Shown: piece by piece, positions 8,261-16,767 of the stretch
Numbering within the stretch: the stretch's first letter is position 1
Layout: each line of letters opens with the position of its first letter
Assembly: GCF_024614185.1 (NCBI RefSeq)
Contig: NZ_JAHTLF010000018.1
Location: 593,821-657,820 of the forward strand
DNA from: Nocardioides carbamazepini
GTDB taxonomy: Bacteria > Actinomycetota > Actinomycetes > Propionibacteriales > Nocardioidaceae
Length of the DNA: 64,000 bases
Reading direction: 5' to 3'
Notes under the pieces: generated by a model
What the model was told of the DNA's origin: nothing
What the model saw: only the letters and a program-made list of their open reading frames with translations
The model's database searches: none
Made by a program: the position numbers and the translations under genes

Positions 8261-9757
8261 ATGACGACGATCGCGGTCGAGAACCCTGCCACCGGAGCGG
8301 TGATCGGCACCGTGCCCGACCTGACCGCCGACGACGTCGCCGCCGCGGCTCGCCGGGCTCGGGACGCACAGTCGGCCTGGGCGGACCTGGGGTACGACGG
8401 CCGGGCGGTCGTGCTGCGCCGGATGCAACGCTGGATCGTCCGGCACACCGACGAGGTGATCGCGACGATCTGCTCCGAGACGGGCAAGGCCTACGAGGAC
8501 GCCCTGCTGGCCGAGGTGAGCTACGGCGCCGCGGCCTTCGGCTTCTGGGCCAGGCAGGCGCCGCGCTACCTCGCCGACGTCCGGGTGCGCTCGGCACAGC
8601 CGCTGGTGGCCGGCAAGCGGCTGGTCCACCGCTACCGGCCGATGGGCCTGGTCGGCGTCATCGGTCCGTGGAACTACCCGCTGACCAACTCGTTCGGTGA
8701 CTGCATCCCCGCGCTCGCGGCCGGGAACGCCGTGCTGCTCAAGCCCTCGGAGATCACCCCGCTGACGTCCCTGCTGCTGGCTGAGGGACTGCGCGAGTGC
8801 GGGCTTCCGGACGGGGTGTTCGAGGTGGTGACCGGTCGCGGCGCGACCGGTGCCGCGCTCGTGGACGAGGTGGACATGGTGATGTTCACCGGCTCCACCT
8901 CGACGGGCCGGCTGGTCGCGGCGCGCGCGGCGGAGCGCCTGATCCCCGCCTCCCTGGAGCTCGGCGGCAAGGACCCGATGATCGTGCTCGCCGACGCCGA
9001 TCTCGAGCGCGCGTCCACGCACGCGGCGTACTACTCGATGCTCAACTGCGGCCAGACCTGCATCTCCATCGAGCGCTGCTACGTGGAGGCACCCGTCTAC
9101 GACAGGTTCGTCGAGCTGGTCACGGCCAAGGTCGCCGCCCTGCGCCAGGGCGTTCCGGCGGGCCCGGGCAGCGTGGACGTCGGTTCACTCACCTTCCCGC
9201 CGCAGGTCGATGTCGTCGACCGCCACGTGAGCGAGGCACTGGCCGCGGGAGCGCGGGCGCTGGTGGGCGGTCAGCGTCCGGAGCGCCGCGGTCACTGGTA
9301 TCCGCCCACGGTCCTCGTCGACGTGGACCACGACATGGCCATCATGCGCGAGGAGACCTTCGGCCCGACGCTCCCCATCATGAAGGTGCCCGACGCCGAC
9401 GAGGCGGTCCGGCTGGCCAACGACTCCGACTACGGACTGTGCGCCTCGGTGTTCGGCGGCGACCTCGAGCGCGCCGAGCAGGTCGCGCGCCGGATCGACG
9501 CCGGGGCCGTCGCGGTGAACGACGCCGTCGTGAACTACACGGCGCTCGAGCTGCCGATGGGTGGGGCCAAGCCCGCGTCAGGGGTCGGCCGGCGGCACGG
9601 CCGGGAGGGCATCACGAAGTACTGCCGGCAGCAGTCGCTGCTCATCTCCCGCTGGCACCTGCGCCACGACGTCCACACCTATCCGTACCGCCCCGGACGG
9701 AGCCGGCTGCTCGCGCGGGTCCTGGCCGTGCTCAATCGCGGGCGGCGGACGGCCTGA
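8261..9757 (+). CDS. Aldehyde dehydrogenase family protein
   Basis: NAD(P)-dependent aldehyde dehydrogenase, 498 residues, normal family length. Key motifs are visible: GPWNYPL with the catalytic Asn, the active-site Glu233 in LELGGKDP, nucleophile Cys267 in NCGQTC, and REETFGP near residue 365. The roughly 40-residue C-terminal tail beyond the catalytic fold is basic and hydrophobic (LLISRWHLRHD, RLLARVLAVLNRG), which may hold the enzyme at the membrane as in long-chain fatty aldehyde dehydrogenases. It lies in the AlkB/Mce island, so conversion of fatty aldehydes to acids is the likely step. The start is ATG at 8261, 46 bases after the CCAA-TTGTCC motif. Confidence 0.9.
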   Translation: MTTIAVENPATGAVIGTVPDLTADDVAAAARRARDAQSAWADLGYDGRAVVLRRMQRWIVRHTDEVIATICSETGKAYEDALLAEVSYGAAAFGFWARQAPRYLADVRVRSAQPLVAGKRLVHRYRPMGLVGVIGPWNYPLTNSFGDCIPALAAGNAVLLKPSEITPLTSLLLAEGLRECGLPDGVFEVVTGRGATGAALVDEVDMVMFTGSTSTGRLVAARAAERLIPASLELGGKDPMIVLADADLERASTHAAYYSMLNCGQTCISIERCYVEAPVYDRFVELVTAKVAALRQGVPAGPGSVDVGSLTFPPQVDVVDRHVSEALAAGARALVGGQRPERRGHWYPPTVLVDVDHDMAIMREETFGPTLPIMKVPDADEAVRLANDSDYGLCASVFGGDLERAEQVARRIDAGAVAVNDAVVNYTALELPMGGAKPASGVGRRHGREGITKYCRQQSLLISRWHLRHDVHTYPYRPGRSRLLARVLAVLNRGRRTA

Positions 9758-10985
9758 GCGGTGCGCCCGAGGTCGCGATGAACATCTCGTGACACCGCAG
9801 GGCGACGTCGATCTCCGTGGAGTCGTCGATGACCCGCCGGCCCATCAGCTCCTCGGCACGCTCGACGCGGTAGCGCACGGTGTTCTTGTGCACCGAGAGG
9901 TGCCGCGCGGCCGCATCCACGTTGCCGGTCGAGAGCAGGGTCCGCAAGGTCGCCCGCAGGCGGGTGGCCTGCTCGTCGGTCGAGGCGAGCCGTCCCAGGG
10001 TGCGGTGGACGTAGCGCCGGGTCGCCTCGTTGTCGCCGACGAGCGTCATCAGCTCCACGTCGGTGAAGTAGGTGATCGGCGCCTGGCGCTCGGCCCGCAG
10101 GGACAGCCGCTGGGTCGCCAGGGCCTCGCTGTGGGAGGAGCGGAACCCGTCGACGCCGGGGGCGGGCGCTCCGACGGTGGCCACCATGCTGCGCTCCCGC
10201 AGCCAGTCGGCACAGGTCGCCAACGGCGCCAGGTCGAGAGCCTCACCGGAGCTGATCCAGGCCCAGAGGTCACGGCCACCGGGGTGGACCACGAGCGGCT
10301 GGCGCAGGCCGAGCGACGTGGTCAGGGTCAGCGCCGCATGGGGCAGGTCGGCGATCCGAGCGTCGTCGTCGGTGTGCAGCACCAGGGCGGTCTGGACGGC
10401 CGACACCGGATGCCCCCCGAGTCCCGCGGAGACCTCCCGCGGATCGACGAGCGTGCCGGCCAGGACCGCGCGCACCACCTCCAGCCTCCGCGCGGCGTCG
10501 CCCTGACGGATCCGTTCGACCTCCTCCTGGAAGAGCGCGACGGACAGCTCGACGGAGCGGTCGAACCACATGCTCGAACGGGTCCAGAAGTGCACCAGCG
10601 CAGCGGCCTCGCTCACGCCCGACGGCGGACCGTCCTTGACCGCCGTGGTGATGAACTCCCACACCGCCTGCTCCCCCGCGGTGTAGATCTGGAAGAGGAC
10701 GGGCAGCGCATAGCCGTGTTGGGCGACCACCACCGGCACCTCCTTGGCCTCCTGCACCAGGTGGAAGGTCTGCTCGGGCTGGCCGAGGTTCGCCAGGAAC
10801 GAGCGCCAGTGCGCGGCGCAGGCGTCACGCACCACGCTCTGCAGCGCGGCGTCACGACCGGCCTCGGGGACCACGGCGACGATCCGGCCGAGCACGTGCG
10901 CGACCCAGGCGTCGACCGCGGTGTTGTCGGACGCGGAGCCGACGAAGTCGCCGATCCAGCGCTTGAGATCGTTGTCGAACGACAC
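9732..10985 (-). CDS. PucR family transcriptional regulator (first of two)
   Basis: CdaR/PucR-type regulator of 417 residues with a C-terminal helix-turn-helix (LSTGNVDAAARHLSVHKNTVRYRVERAEEL). It is a clear paralog of the regulator at 22885, sharing QPEQ-x-FHLV, VDPRE-x-SA-x-LGG and HKNTVRYR-like blocks. GTG at 10985 is chosen because AGGGGAGGG precedes it. An alternative GTG at 11006 overlaps the stop of the preceding Mce-associated gene (GTGA), so the gene may be the last member of the mce operon. Its 3' end overlaps the convergent ALDH gene by 26 bases. Likely controls ALDH, desaturase and mce genes (inference). Confidence 0.87.
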   Translation of the reverse strand: MSFDNDLKRWIGDFVGSASDNTAVDAWVAHVLGRIVAVVPEAGRDAALQSVVRDACAAHWRSFLANLGQPEQTFHLVQEAKEVPVVVAQHGYALPVLFQIYTAGEQAVWEFITTAVKDGPPSGVSEAAALVHFWTRSSMWFDRSVELSVALFQEEVERIRQGDAARRLEVVRAVLAGTLVDPREVSAGLGGHPVSAVQTALVLHTDDDARIADLPHAALTLTTSLGLRQPLVVHPGGRDLWAWISSGEALDLAPLATCADWLRERSMVATVGAPAPGVDGFRSSHSEALATQRLSLRAERQAPITYFTDVELMTLVGDNEATRRYVHRTLGRLASTDEQATRLRATLRTLLSTGNVDAAARHLSVHKNTVRYRVERAEELMGRRVIDDSTEIDVALRCHEMFIATSGAPLRPSAARD

Positions 10986-11002
10986 CGGCCCTCCCCTGGT
11001 GG

Positions 11003-11509
11003 TCACACCGGCTTCAGGCCGGCGATGCGCCAGCGGTCGCCGTCACGCGCCATGGTCACCTCGACCCTGCTTCCGGAGACGGACGTCCCGCCCTTGCCGC
11101 CGTTCTCGCCCCGGGTGGCGTTGGTGGTCTGGGTGAGGAAGAGGAGGACCACGACCTGGTCGCTGTTCCCGCGCACCACCCCTGCGGCGTTGACGGCCGC
11201 GGTGGTGGAGATCCCGCGCTCGGTGGCCGTGGGACGCACGACCTCCTCGAGGATCCTGCCGTAGTCGGTCCGGAAGTCCCCGGTCGTCTGGTCGGCGGCC
11301 GCGGCGAGGTCGGCGTCGAGCGTGGCGGCGTCGTACCCCAGCAGGGTCGGGACGCGCTCCTTCGCCGCGGCGAGCGCGTCGGCGCGGGCATCGGTGAGGC
11401 CGGCGGCGCGGTGCGCCTGGAACGCGCTGAGGACCGCGGCCGCCAGCAGGAGGAGGACCAGGACCCCGGCGGCGATCCCGGTGGGGCGGAGCCTCGTGGG
11501 ACGGGTCAT
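11003..11509 (-). CDS. Mce-associated membrane protein (last of mce operon)
   Basis: Small membrane-anchored protein, 168 residues, of the type that follows mceF in actinobacterial mce operons. One N-terminal transmembrane helix (about residues 12-30, GIAAGVLVLLLLAAAVLSAF) is followed by an extracytoplasmic NTF2-like region. The typical ending, DGDRWRIAGLKPV, is present. ATG at 11509 overlaps the upstream gene's stop by four bases. By analogy with mycobacterial Mas/LucA-type proteins it may stabilise the Mce transporter. No catalytic residues are visible. Confidence 0.8.
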   Translation of the reverse strand: MTRPTRLRPTGIAAGVLVLLLLAAAVLSAFQAHRAAGLTDARADALAAAKERVPTLLGYDAATLDADLAAAADQTTGDFRTDYGRILEEVVRPTATERGISTTAAVNAAGVVRGNSDQVVVLLFLTQTTNATRGENGGKGGTSVSGSRVEVTMARDGDRWRIAGLKPV

Positions 11510-12012
11510 GCGACGAACTCCAGTCCCGACACCAGCCAGGCGCCCTTCGTCCGCTGCAGGTCCACTGCGAGCCGGTAGTTGCGTGGCTCGGCGGCGTCCG
11601 TCTGCTTGTTCCGCACCGTGCCCACGGCGGCGACGACCACGGTGGCACGGTCGCCGTCGAGCTTCACGACGCCGGCCGAGACGACGTCGCCGCTCGCCTC
11701 GACGGCGTTGTCGGTCAACGCCTGCCGCAGCCTGTCGGCCTGCGACTCCAGCTCCGAGCGGAAGGAGGCGGTGGCGCCGTCGAGCAGCGCCGCCATGTCG
11801 TCGGCGGAGGTCGCCGCGCTGATGTCGATCAGCCCCTCGACCTCGGCCGTGGCCGCGGCGACGGCGTCCCGCGCCGACGCGACCCGGCCCCGCTCGTCCT
11901 GCCAGGCCAGCGCGCGCTGGCCGGTGACGAGGAGCAGCGCCACCGCCACGAGTACGACGGCGCCGCTGCGCCAGGTGAGGCGCTCGGCCAGGCTGCCGAT
12001 CGTGGTCCTCAC
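11506..12012 (-). CDS. Mce-associated membrane protein
   Basis: Paralogous in layout to the next gene in the operon: 168 residues, a short cytoplasmic N-terminus, one transmembrane helix at about residues 18-33 (AVVLVAVALLLVTGQRAL), then an extracytoplasmic domain ending KGAWLVSGLEFVA. GTG at 12012 overlaps the mceF stop (GTGA), which indicates translational coupling. Its position after the sixth mce gene is the usual one for this family. The function is known only as an accessory to Mce complexes in mycobacteria. Confidence 0.8.
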   Translation of the reverse strand: MRTTIGSLAERLTWRSGAVVLVAVALLLVTGQRALAWQDERGRVASARDAVAAATAEVEGLIDISAATSADDMAALLDGATASFRSELESQADRLRQALTDNAVEASGDVVSAGVVKLDGDRATVVVAAVGTVRNKQTDAAEPRNYRLAVDLQRTKGAWLVSGLEFVA

Positions 12013-13364
12013 CGGACCCCCAGCGGTGCCAGTACGAGGATCTTCCACAGCTCGTCTCCTCCGGTGTCGGTGTCGGTGTCGCCGCCGGGTCCGGCGACCG
12101 GTGCTGGTGCCGCAGCGTCGTCGCCCCGGCCCACGGCGAGGTCGTAGGCGACGGTGCCGCTCGAGTCCGGCCACACGCCGGCGCCGAACGTGAGGTCGCA
12201 GGCGGCCGGGATGTTGCCCCGGCCGTCGCCCTGCGGGCAGGGCAGGTTGCGGGCACCGCGGATCGCCGTCGGGTTGTCGGGCGCGAGCTTGCAGTGCGCC
12301 AGGGTGTCGACGTCGCGGACCTCGGTGGCACGGGGGTTCCGGCGCTCCGTCGGCGGCAGGTAGCCGGCCAGGCAGGTCGGCGGGTTGTTGAGCGCCGCCC
12401 GCAGGTCGAGCTTCACGTCGCCGTGCTTCGCGCGCGGGTTGATCGCCGACTGGAGCCGCGCGACGAGGGACGGGTAGACCACCAGCGTCTGGTGCAGCTG
12501 CGGCAGATAGGTGTTGAGGACCTGCGCGTTGGTCGTCAGGTTGGCCAGCAGCACCGGCAGCACCGGCTGCAGGTCGGTGACCGTCCGGGTCGCCGCGTCC
12601 AGGCCGCCGGGTGCCTTCTTCAGCAGCGCCCGCACGGCGGCGGTGTCGTCTGCCGCGAGGGCGCCGGTCAGCTCGTCGAGGGCGGTCGCGTAGGACTGCG
12701 TCCGCGGCCCCAGGTCACGCTGCGTCTCCAGCACCGGCTGCACCGCCGCGATCAGGGAGGTCGTCGCGTCGATCTGTGCCTGCGCCTCGGTCAGCAGGCC
12801 CCCGGCCGCGTCGACCAGCTCGTTGAGATCCGGCCCGGCACCGCCGAGGCCCTCGTCGACCTGGTCGAGCACCCGCTTCGTCTCCGCCTTCGGCACCGAC
12901 TCCAGCAGCCGGTTGACCGAGTCGAGGACCGGGGTGATCTGGGGCATCCCCACCGCCCGCTCCCGCGGGATCCGCGCTCCGTTCGCGAGCAGGTCGCCGC
13001 CCGGCTCCGGCTCGGAGCGCGGATCGACCAGGTCGACGTACTGCTCGCCCACCGCTGAGGTGCTGTGCAGCTCGGCGGAGGCCCCGGCGGGGATCCGCGC
13101 GTCGTCCTCCAGGCGCAGGGTGGCGACCGCGCCGCTGTCGGTGACCTCGAGCTTCGAGACCTCGCCGACCCCGACGCCGCGGTAGGTCACCGCCGCCTTG
13201 GGGTAGAGGCCGCTCGCGTCGGCGAAGTCGACGGTGACGTCGTAGACCCCGAGGCCGACCATGGCCGGGACCTTGGCGTACTGGAAGAAGGCGAGGCCGA
13301 GGGCCACGAGCGCGAGGACCGTGAAGATCCGCAGCTGGCGCTTGATCAGGGGCGTCAGCAGCAT
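12009..13364 (-). CDS. mceF: MCE family protein, sixth of operon (MceF-like)
   Basis: Periplasmic-side lipid-transfer subunit of the Mce transporter, 451 residues. It has an N-terminal membrane helix (IFTVLALVALGLAFFQYA, about residues 13-30) and an MCE/MlaD domain at about residues 37-115 with YRGVGVGEVSKLEV. A long helical tube-forming region follows. The C-terminal region has paired Cys residues (NNPPTCLAGY, DTLAHCKL, NLPCPQG, AACDLTF), as often seen in the last Mce subunit, and an Asp/Thr-rich stretch before a short hydrophobic end. Its ATG shares one base with the preceding stop (TGATG). Confidence 0.88.
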   Translation of the reverse strand: MLLTPLIKRQLRIFTVLALVALGLAFFQYAKVPAMVGLGVYDVTVDFADASGLYPKAAVTYRGVGVGEVSKLEVTDSGAVATLRLEDDARIPAGASAELHSTSAVGEQYVDLVDPRSEPEPGGDLLANGARIPRERAVGMPQITPVLDSVNRLLESVPKAETKRVLDQVDEGLGGAGPDLNELVDAAGGLLTEAQAQIDATTSLIAAVQPVLETQRDLGPRTQSYATALDELTGALAADDTAAVRALLKKAPGGLDAATRTVTDLQPVLPVLLANLTTNAQVLNTYLPQLHQTLVVYPSLVARLQSAINPRAKHGDVKLDLRAALNNPPTCLAGYLPPTERRNPRATEVRDVDTLAHCKLAPDNPTAIRGARNLPCPQGDGRGNIPAACDLTFGAGVWPDSSGTVAYDLAVGRGDDAAAPAPVAGPGGDTDTDTGGDELWKILVLAPLGVR

Positions 13365-14578
13365 CAGCAGCCTCCCAGGAGCTTGGTGAGCAGCCCGCAG
13401 CTCGTGGGCTGCTCGGACGGCGTGGCCGGGGCCGGCTCGGCGGGCTGGTCGCCAGGGGCCTCCGCGGTGGGGGCCGGCACCTCCGGCGCCGGCGTCCCCG
13501 GGTCCGGGGTCGCGGCCGGGGGCGCGAGCGGGTCCTCGACCGGGTCGCCGGCCTGGAGGGCCGGCGGCAGCACCCCACCGAGCCAGGCCGACAGCAGGCT
13601 GCTGTCGCGCAGGTCGAGCGTGGCGAACAGGTTGGCGTAGTCGCCACGTATCGCGTTGCGGGCCGTCATCACCGGGAACGGGATGGTCAGGCCGAGCTTC
13701 AGCGCCTCGGGCAGCGACGCGCTGGCCTCGCCGAGGTGGGTGAGGATCGGTCCGAGCGACTCGAGGTTGGCGAGCAGCGCGGTCTCGCTGGCGTGGATCA
13801 CCTGGACCGCGCGGTGGCCGGTGCGGCTGGTCTTCGTGACCGCCTTGACCAGCCGGTTGCGCTCCTGGTCGAGCACCTTCAGGCCGGGGGTGATCCGGTC
13901 GATGGCCGTGGCGATCTGCTCCTGGTCCTCGCGCAGCCCGGCGCTGAGGCTGTCGAGCGACTCCAGGGCGGCGACGATCTCGAGCTTGTTCTCGTCGAGG
14001 ACGGCGAGCAGGTCGTTGGTGTGCCGGATCAGGCCGCGGGTGTCGGGCACCCGGTCGCGCAGCGCGGTCGACAGCTCGCCGGTGATCGTGCTGATCTGCG
14101 AGAGGCCGCCGTTGTTGAGCAGCAGCGCGACGGCGCCGAGGACCTGCTCGGTGGCGGGATAGGTTCCCGTCTGCGCGACGGGGACCACCGCGCCCTCGGC
14201 GAGGCGGCCACCGGCGGTGTCCGACGGGGCCGACACCTCGACGTACTGGGCGCCGAGCAGGGTCTTCTGCCCGATCGAGAACACGGCGTCGGCCGGCAGC
14301 TCGACGTCCTCGAGCAGGTGGAGGTCGACGACCGCCTCCCAGCCCTCGGTGCGGATCTTGCCGACGGTGCCGATCACGACGTTGTCCTTCTGGACCGTCG
14401 AGTTGGGGACCAGGTTCTCGATCTGGTCGAAGTGCACCTCGACCGTGTAGCCGTCGTCCCCGACGGCGGTCTGGCCGGGCAGCGTGTTGTCGTTGGGCTG
14501 GATCGCGCAGCCGGAGCCGACGAGCGCGGCGGCCGCGACGACGGGCGCCAGCCGTCGCGCCAGCGTACGGCGGCTCAC
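13364..14578 (-). CDS. mceE: MCE family lipoprotein, fifth of operon (MceE-like)
   Basis: Fifth Mce subunit and the lipoprotein of the set, as in mycobacterial mce operons where mceE is the lprK-type gene. The 404-residue product has a signal peptide ending LVGSGC with lipidation Cys24, an MCE domain at about 40-120 (VQKDNVVIGTVGKIRTEGW), a long helical region, and a Pro/Ala/Glu-rich C-terminus ending in a Cys pair. The start is GTG at 14578, overlapping the mceD stop. Lipid anchoring would hold the subunit at the outer face of the cytoplasmic membrane. Confidence 0.88.
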   Translation of the reverse strand: MSRRTLARRLAPVVAAAALVGSGCAIQPNDNTLPGQTAVGDDGYTVEVHFDQIENLVPNSTVQKDNVVIGTVGKIRTEGWEAVVDLHLLEDVELPADAVFSIGQKTLLGAQYVEVSAPSDTAGGRLAEGAVVPVAQTGTYPATEQVLGAVALLLNNGGLSQISTITGELSTALRDRVPDTRGLIRHTNDLLAVLDENKLEIVAALESLDSLSAGLREDQEQIATAIDRITPGLKVLDQERNRLVKAVTKTSRTGHRAVQVIHASETALLANLESLGPILTHLGEASASLPEALKLGLTIPFPVMTARNAIRGDYANLFATLDLRDSSLLSAWLGGVLPPALQAGDPVEDPLAPPAATPDPGTPAPEVPAPTAEAPGDQPAEPAPATPSEQPTSCGLLTKLLGGC

Positions 14579-15708
14579 CGGTCGTCTCCCTTCTCGGCAC
14601 CAGTCGCCGCACCCGGGCCGCCGGGCAGCGGCAGCTTGCTGGTGTCCCCGGTCGGGTTCAGCCCGAGCAGGTCGATCAGGGGTTGCAGCACCTTCGCGCA
14701 CTGCTCGGCGGTGCCGCCGACACCGAGGACCGCGCCGCACAGCAGCTGCGGCACGTTGTCGAGCGCCGAGAGCGTGGCCCGGCCGGTGATGGCCTGGTCC
14801 TGGATGGTGTTGCTGAGGTCGACGATCGCGTGCGGCGCGACGTGCAGGACCCCGGCGAGCTCGTTGGAGCGGTCCGCGAGGGTCGCCGCCAGCAGGTTCA
14901 GGTCGGTGGTCGACGTACGGATGCTCTTGCGGTGCTTCTTGAAGTACCTCTCCGTCACGGACAGCACCTCGGCGAGGTCGGCGACGGCTCCGGTCAGGTC
15001 GGTGCGGTTCGCGGCGAGGTAGGTGCTCACGTCGTCGAGCTCGGTGGTGAACCCGCGCACGGCGGCGTCGTTGAGCGCCAGGTTGCGGGTGAACTTGTCG
15101 AGGTTCTCGATCGTGGAGAACAGGTCCGAGCGGCCGTCGGACAGCGCCGTCGCCGCGCTGCGCAGCTCGGCGATCGAGGTCCGCAGCTGGTCGGAGTTGC
15201 CTTCGGCGAGACTCCGGTCGATCGACCTGATCGCCACCGCGAGTGGACCGTCCTGCTTCCCGGCGTCCGGTCCCAGCGTGGTGGCCAGGTCGGTCAGCTG
15301 CTGCTTCACGTCGTCGAAGGTGACCGGCACCGCCGTCCGCTCCCGCGCGATGGTGGCGCCGTCCTCGAGCCGCGGGCCGCCGTCGTAGACGGGCTCGAGC
15401 TGGACGAACCGCCCGCTGACCAGGCTCGGCGACACGATCGCCGCTCGCGCGTCGGCCGGGATCGGCTGCCCGGCGTCGACCTTCAGGGTGACCAGCACGC
15501 CCTCGGCCTCGTTCTCGATGCCCGTGATCGTGCCGACCTTGACGCCGAGCACCCTCACGTCGTCCTTGACGTTGAGGCCCTCCGCACTGGAGAAGTAGGC
15601 CCGCACCGTGGTGCTGCTCGTGTCGCGGTTCCACGCGAGCGCACCGACGACCACGGCGGCGACCAGGAGCACGGCCAGGACGCGACGTCCTGTGATGAGC
15701 GACGTCAT
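14575..15708 (-). CDS. mceD: MCE family protein, fourth of operon (MceD-like)
   Basis: Mce transporter subunit, 377 residues. N-terminal membrane helix at about residues 8-26 (RVLAVLLVAAVVVGALAWN), MCE domain at about 35-112 (VKDDVRVLGVKVGTITGIE), then a helical region and a Pro/Gly-rich tail. ATG at 15708 overlaps the stop of the third mce gene (ATGA). Six such subunits are thought to build a hexameric tunnel that passes hydrophobic substrates to the YrbE permease. Confidence 0.88.
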   Translation of the reverse strand: MTSLITGRRVLAVLLVAAVVVGALAWNRDTSSTTVRAYFSSAEGLNVKDDVRVLGVKVGTITGIENEAEGVLVTLKVDAGQPIPADARAAIVSPSLVSGRFVQLEPVYDGGPRLEDGATIARERTAVPVTFDDVKQQLTDLATTLGPDAGKQDGPLAVAIRSIDRSLAEGNSDQLRTSIAELRSAATALSDGRSDLFSTIENLDKFTRNLALNDAAVRGFTTELDDVSTYLAANRTDLTGAVADLAEVLSVTERYFKKHRKSIRTSTTDLNLLAATLADRSNELAGVLHVAPHAIVDLSNTIQDQAITGRATLSALDNVPQLLCGAVLGVGGTAEQCAKVLQPLIDLLGLNPTGDTSKLPLPGGPGAATGAEKGDDR

Positions 15709-16697
15709 GGGATCACTCCGGAGAGGACGGGGACGAGGGTCCCGGGCGAGGTGAGGTTCTGGATGTAGGCGTCGAACCAGGGCCCGCTGGAGATCGCCTC
15801 GCCGAAGGCGGTGGCATAGCCACGCAGGCCGACGATGCTCGCCTGCAGGTCCTCCCTGTTCTCGTTGAGCACCCCGACCACGCCGTCGAGCTCGTCGAGG
15901 GCCGGGCCGAGCACGTCGTCGGTGTCCTTCAGCAGCAGCCGCAGCTGGGCGGCGAGCTCACGGGCGCTCTTCAGCAGTCCGACGACGACGTCCTGGCGCG
16001 CGTCGAGCTCACCGAGCAGCGAGCGACCGGACCCGAGCAGGGACGCGATCTGCTGGTCCCGGCTCGCCAGTACCCCGGTGACGCTGTCGGCGCGGGCGAC
16101 CAGCGAGCGCAGCTCGTCGTCATTGGCGGAGACCGCCCGGGACAGGGCGGTGATCCCGTCGAGCGCGGGTCGCAGGTCGGGGCTGGCCGAGCCGAGCGTC
16201 TGCGACGCCTGGTCCAGCGCGGCCGCGAGCTGCTCCTTGTCGATCTCGGCCGTGGTCTCGGTGAGCTCGTTGAGCGTGCTCGTCAGGTTGTAGGGCGACG
16301 AGGTGCGCGCGAGCGGGATCGACTCCCCCGCCCCGATCTCCCCGCGGCCACGGGGCACGAGCTCGACGGCGGCGCGGCCGAGCAGGGTCATCGTGATGAT
16401 CCGCGCCTCGGTGCGGTCCCCGAGCACGATCCCGCTGTCGATGAGCACGATGTCGGCGACCACGTGCGACCTGTCGAGCCGGACCTCGCGGACCCTGCCG
16501 ACCTGGGCCCCGGAGACCATCACCGCGTCGCCGCCCTTGAGCCCGCCGGCCTCGGCGAACCGGACGTGCACGACGTCGCTGTTGCCGATCAGCGGCAGCC
16601 GGTTGATGTTGAGGGCGGCGACCACGACCAGCGCCAGCACGACGGTGCCGAGGAGGCCGCGCACGGCCAGCCGGTCGGGACTGACCACACGCGTCAT
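15705..16697 (-). CDS. mceC: MCE family protein, third of operon (MceC-like)
   Basis: Mce subunit, 330 residues, with a membrane helix at about residues 13-30 (GLLGTVVLALVVVAALNI) and an MCE domain at about 42-115 (GGDAVMVSGAQVGRVREVR). Helical repeats follow, and the protein ends with SPGTLVPVLSGVIP. This is the one break in the overlapping chain: a 70-base gap separates it from mceB. ATG at 16697 has only a weak GGGGAT ribosome site. An independent start or reduced coupling here is possible. It is shorter than its neighbours because it lacks their C-terminal low-complexity tails. Confidence 0.87.
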   Translation of the reverse strand: MTRVVSPDRLAVRGLLGTVVLALVVVAALNINRLPLIGNSDVVHVRFAEAGGLKGGDAVMVSGAQVGRVREVRLDRSHVVADIVLIDSGIVLGDRTEARIITMTLLGRAAVELVPRGRGEIGAGESIPLARTSSPYNLTSTLNELTETTAEIDKEQLAAALDQASQTLGSASPDLRPALDGITALSRAVSANDDELRSLVARADSVTGVLASRDQQIASLLGSGRSLLGELDARQDVVVGLLKSARELAAQLRLLLKDTDDVLGPALDELDGVVGVLNENREDLQASIVGLRGYATAFGEAISSGPWFDAYIQNLTSPGTLVPVLSGVIP

Positions 16698-16767
16698 TTC
16701 GGGATCCCCGACGAGTTGTGCGCCGGAGGAGCGCAGCGGGGGAGGTGCAGAGCTCGATGGGGTGAAG

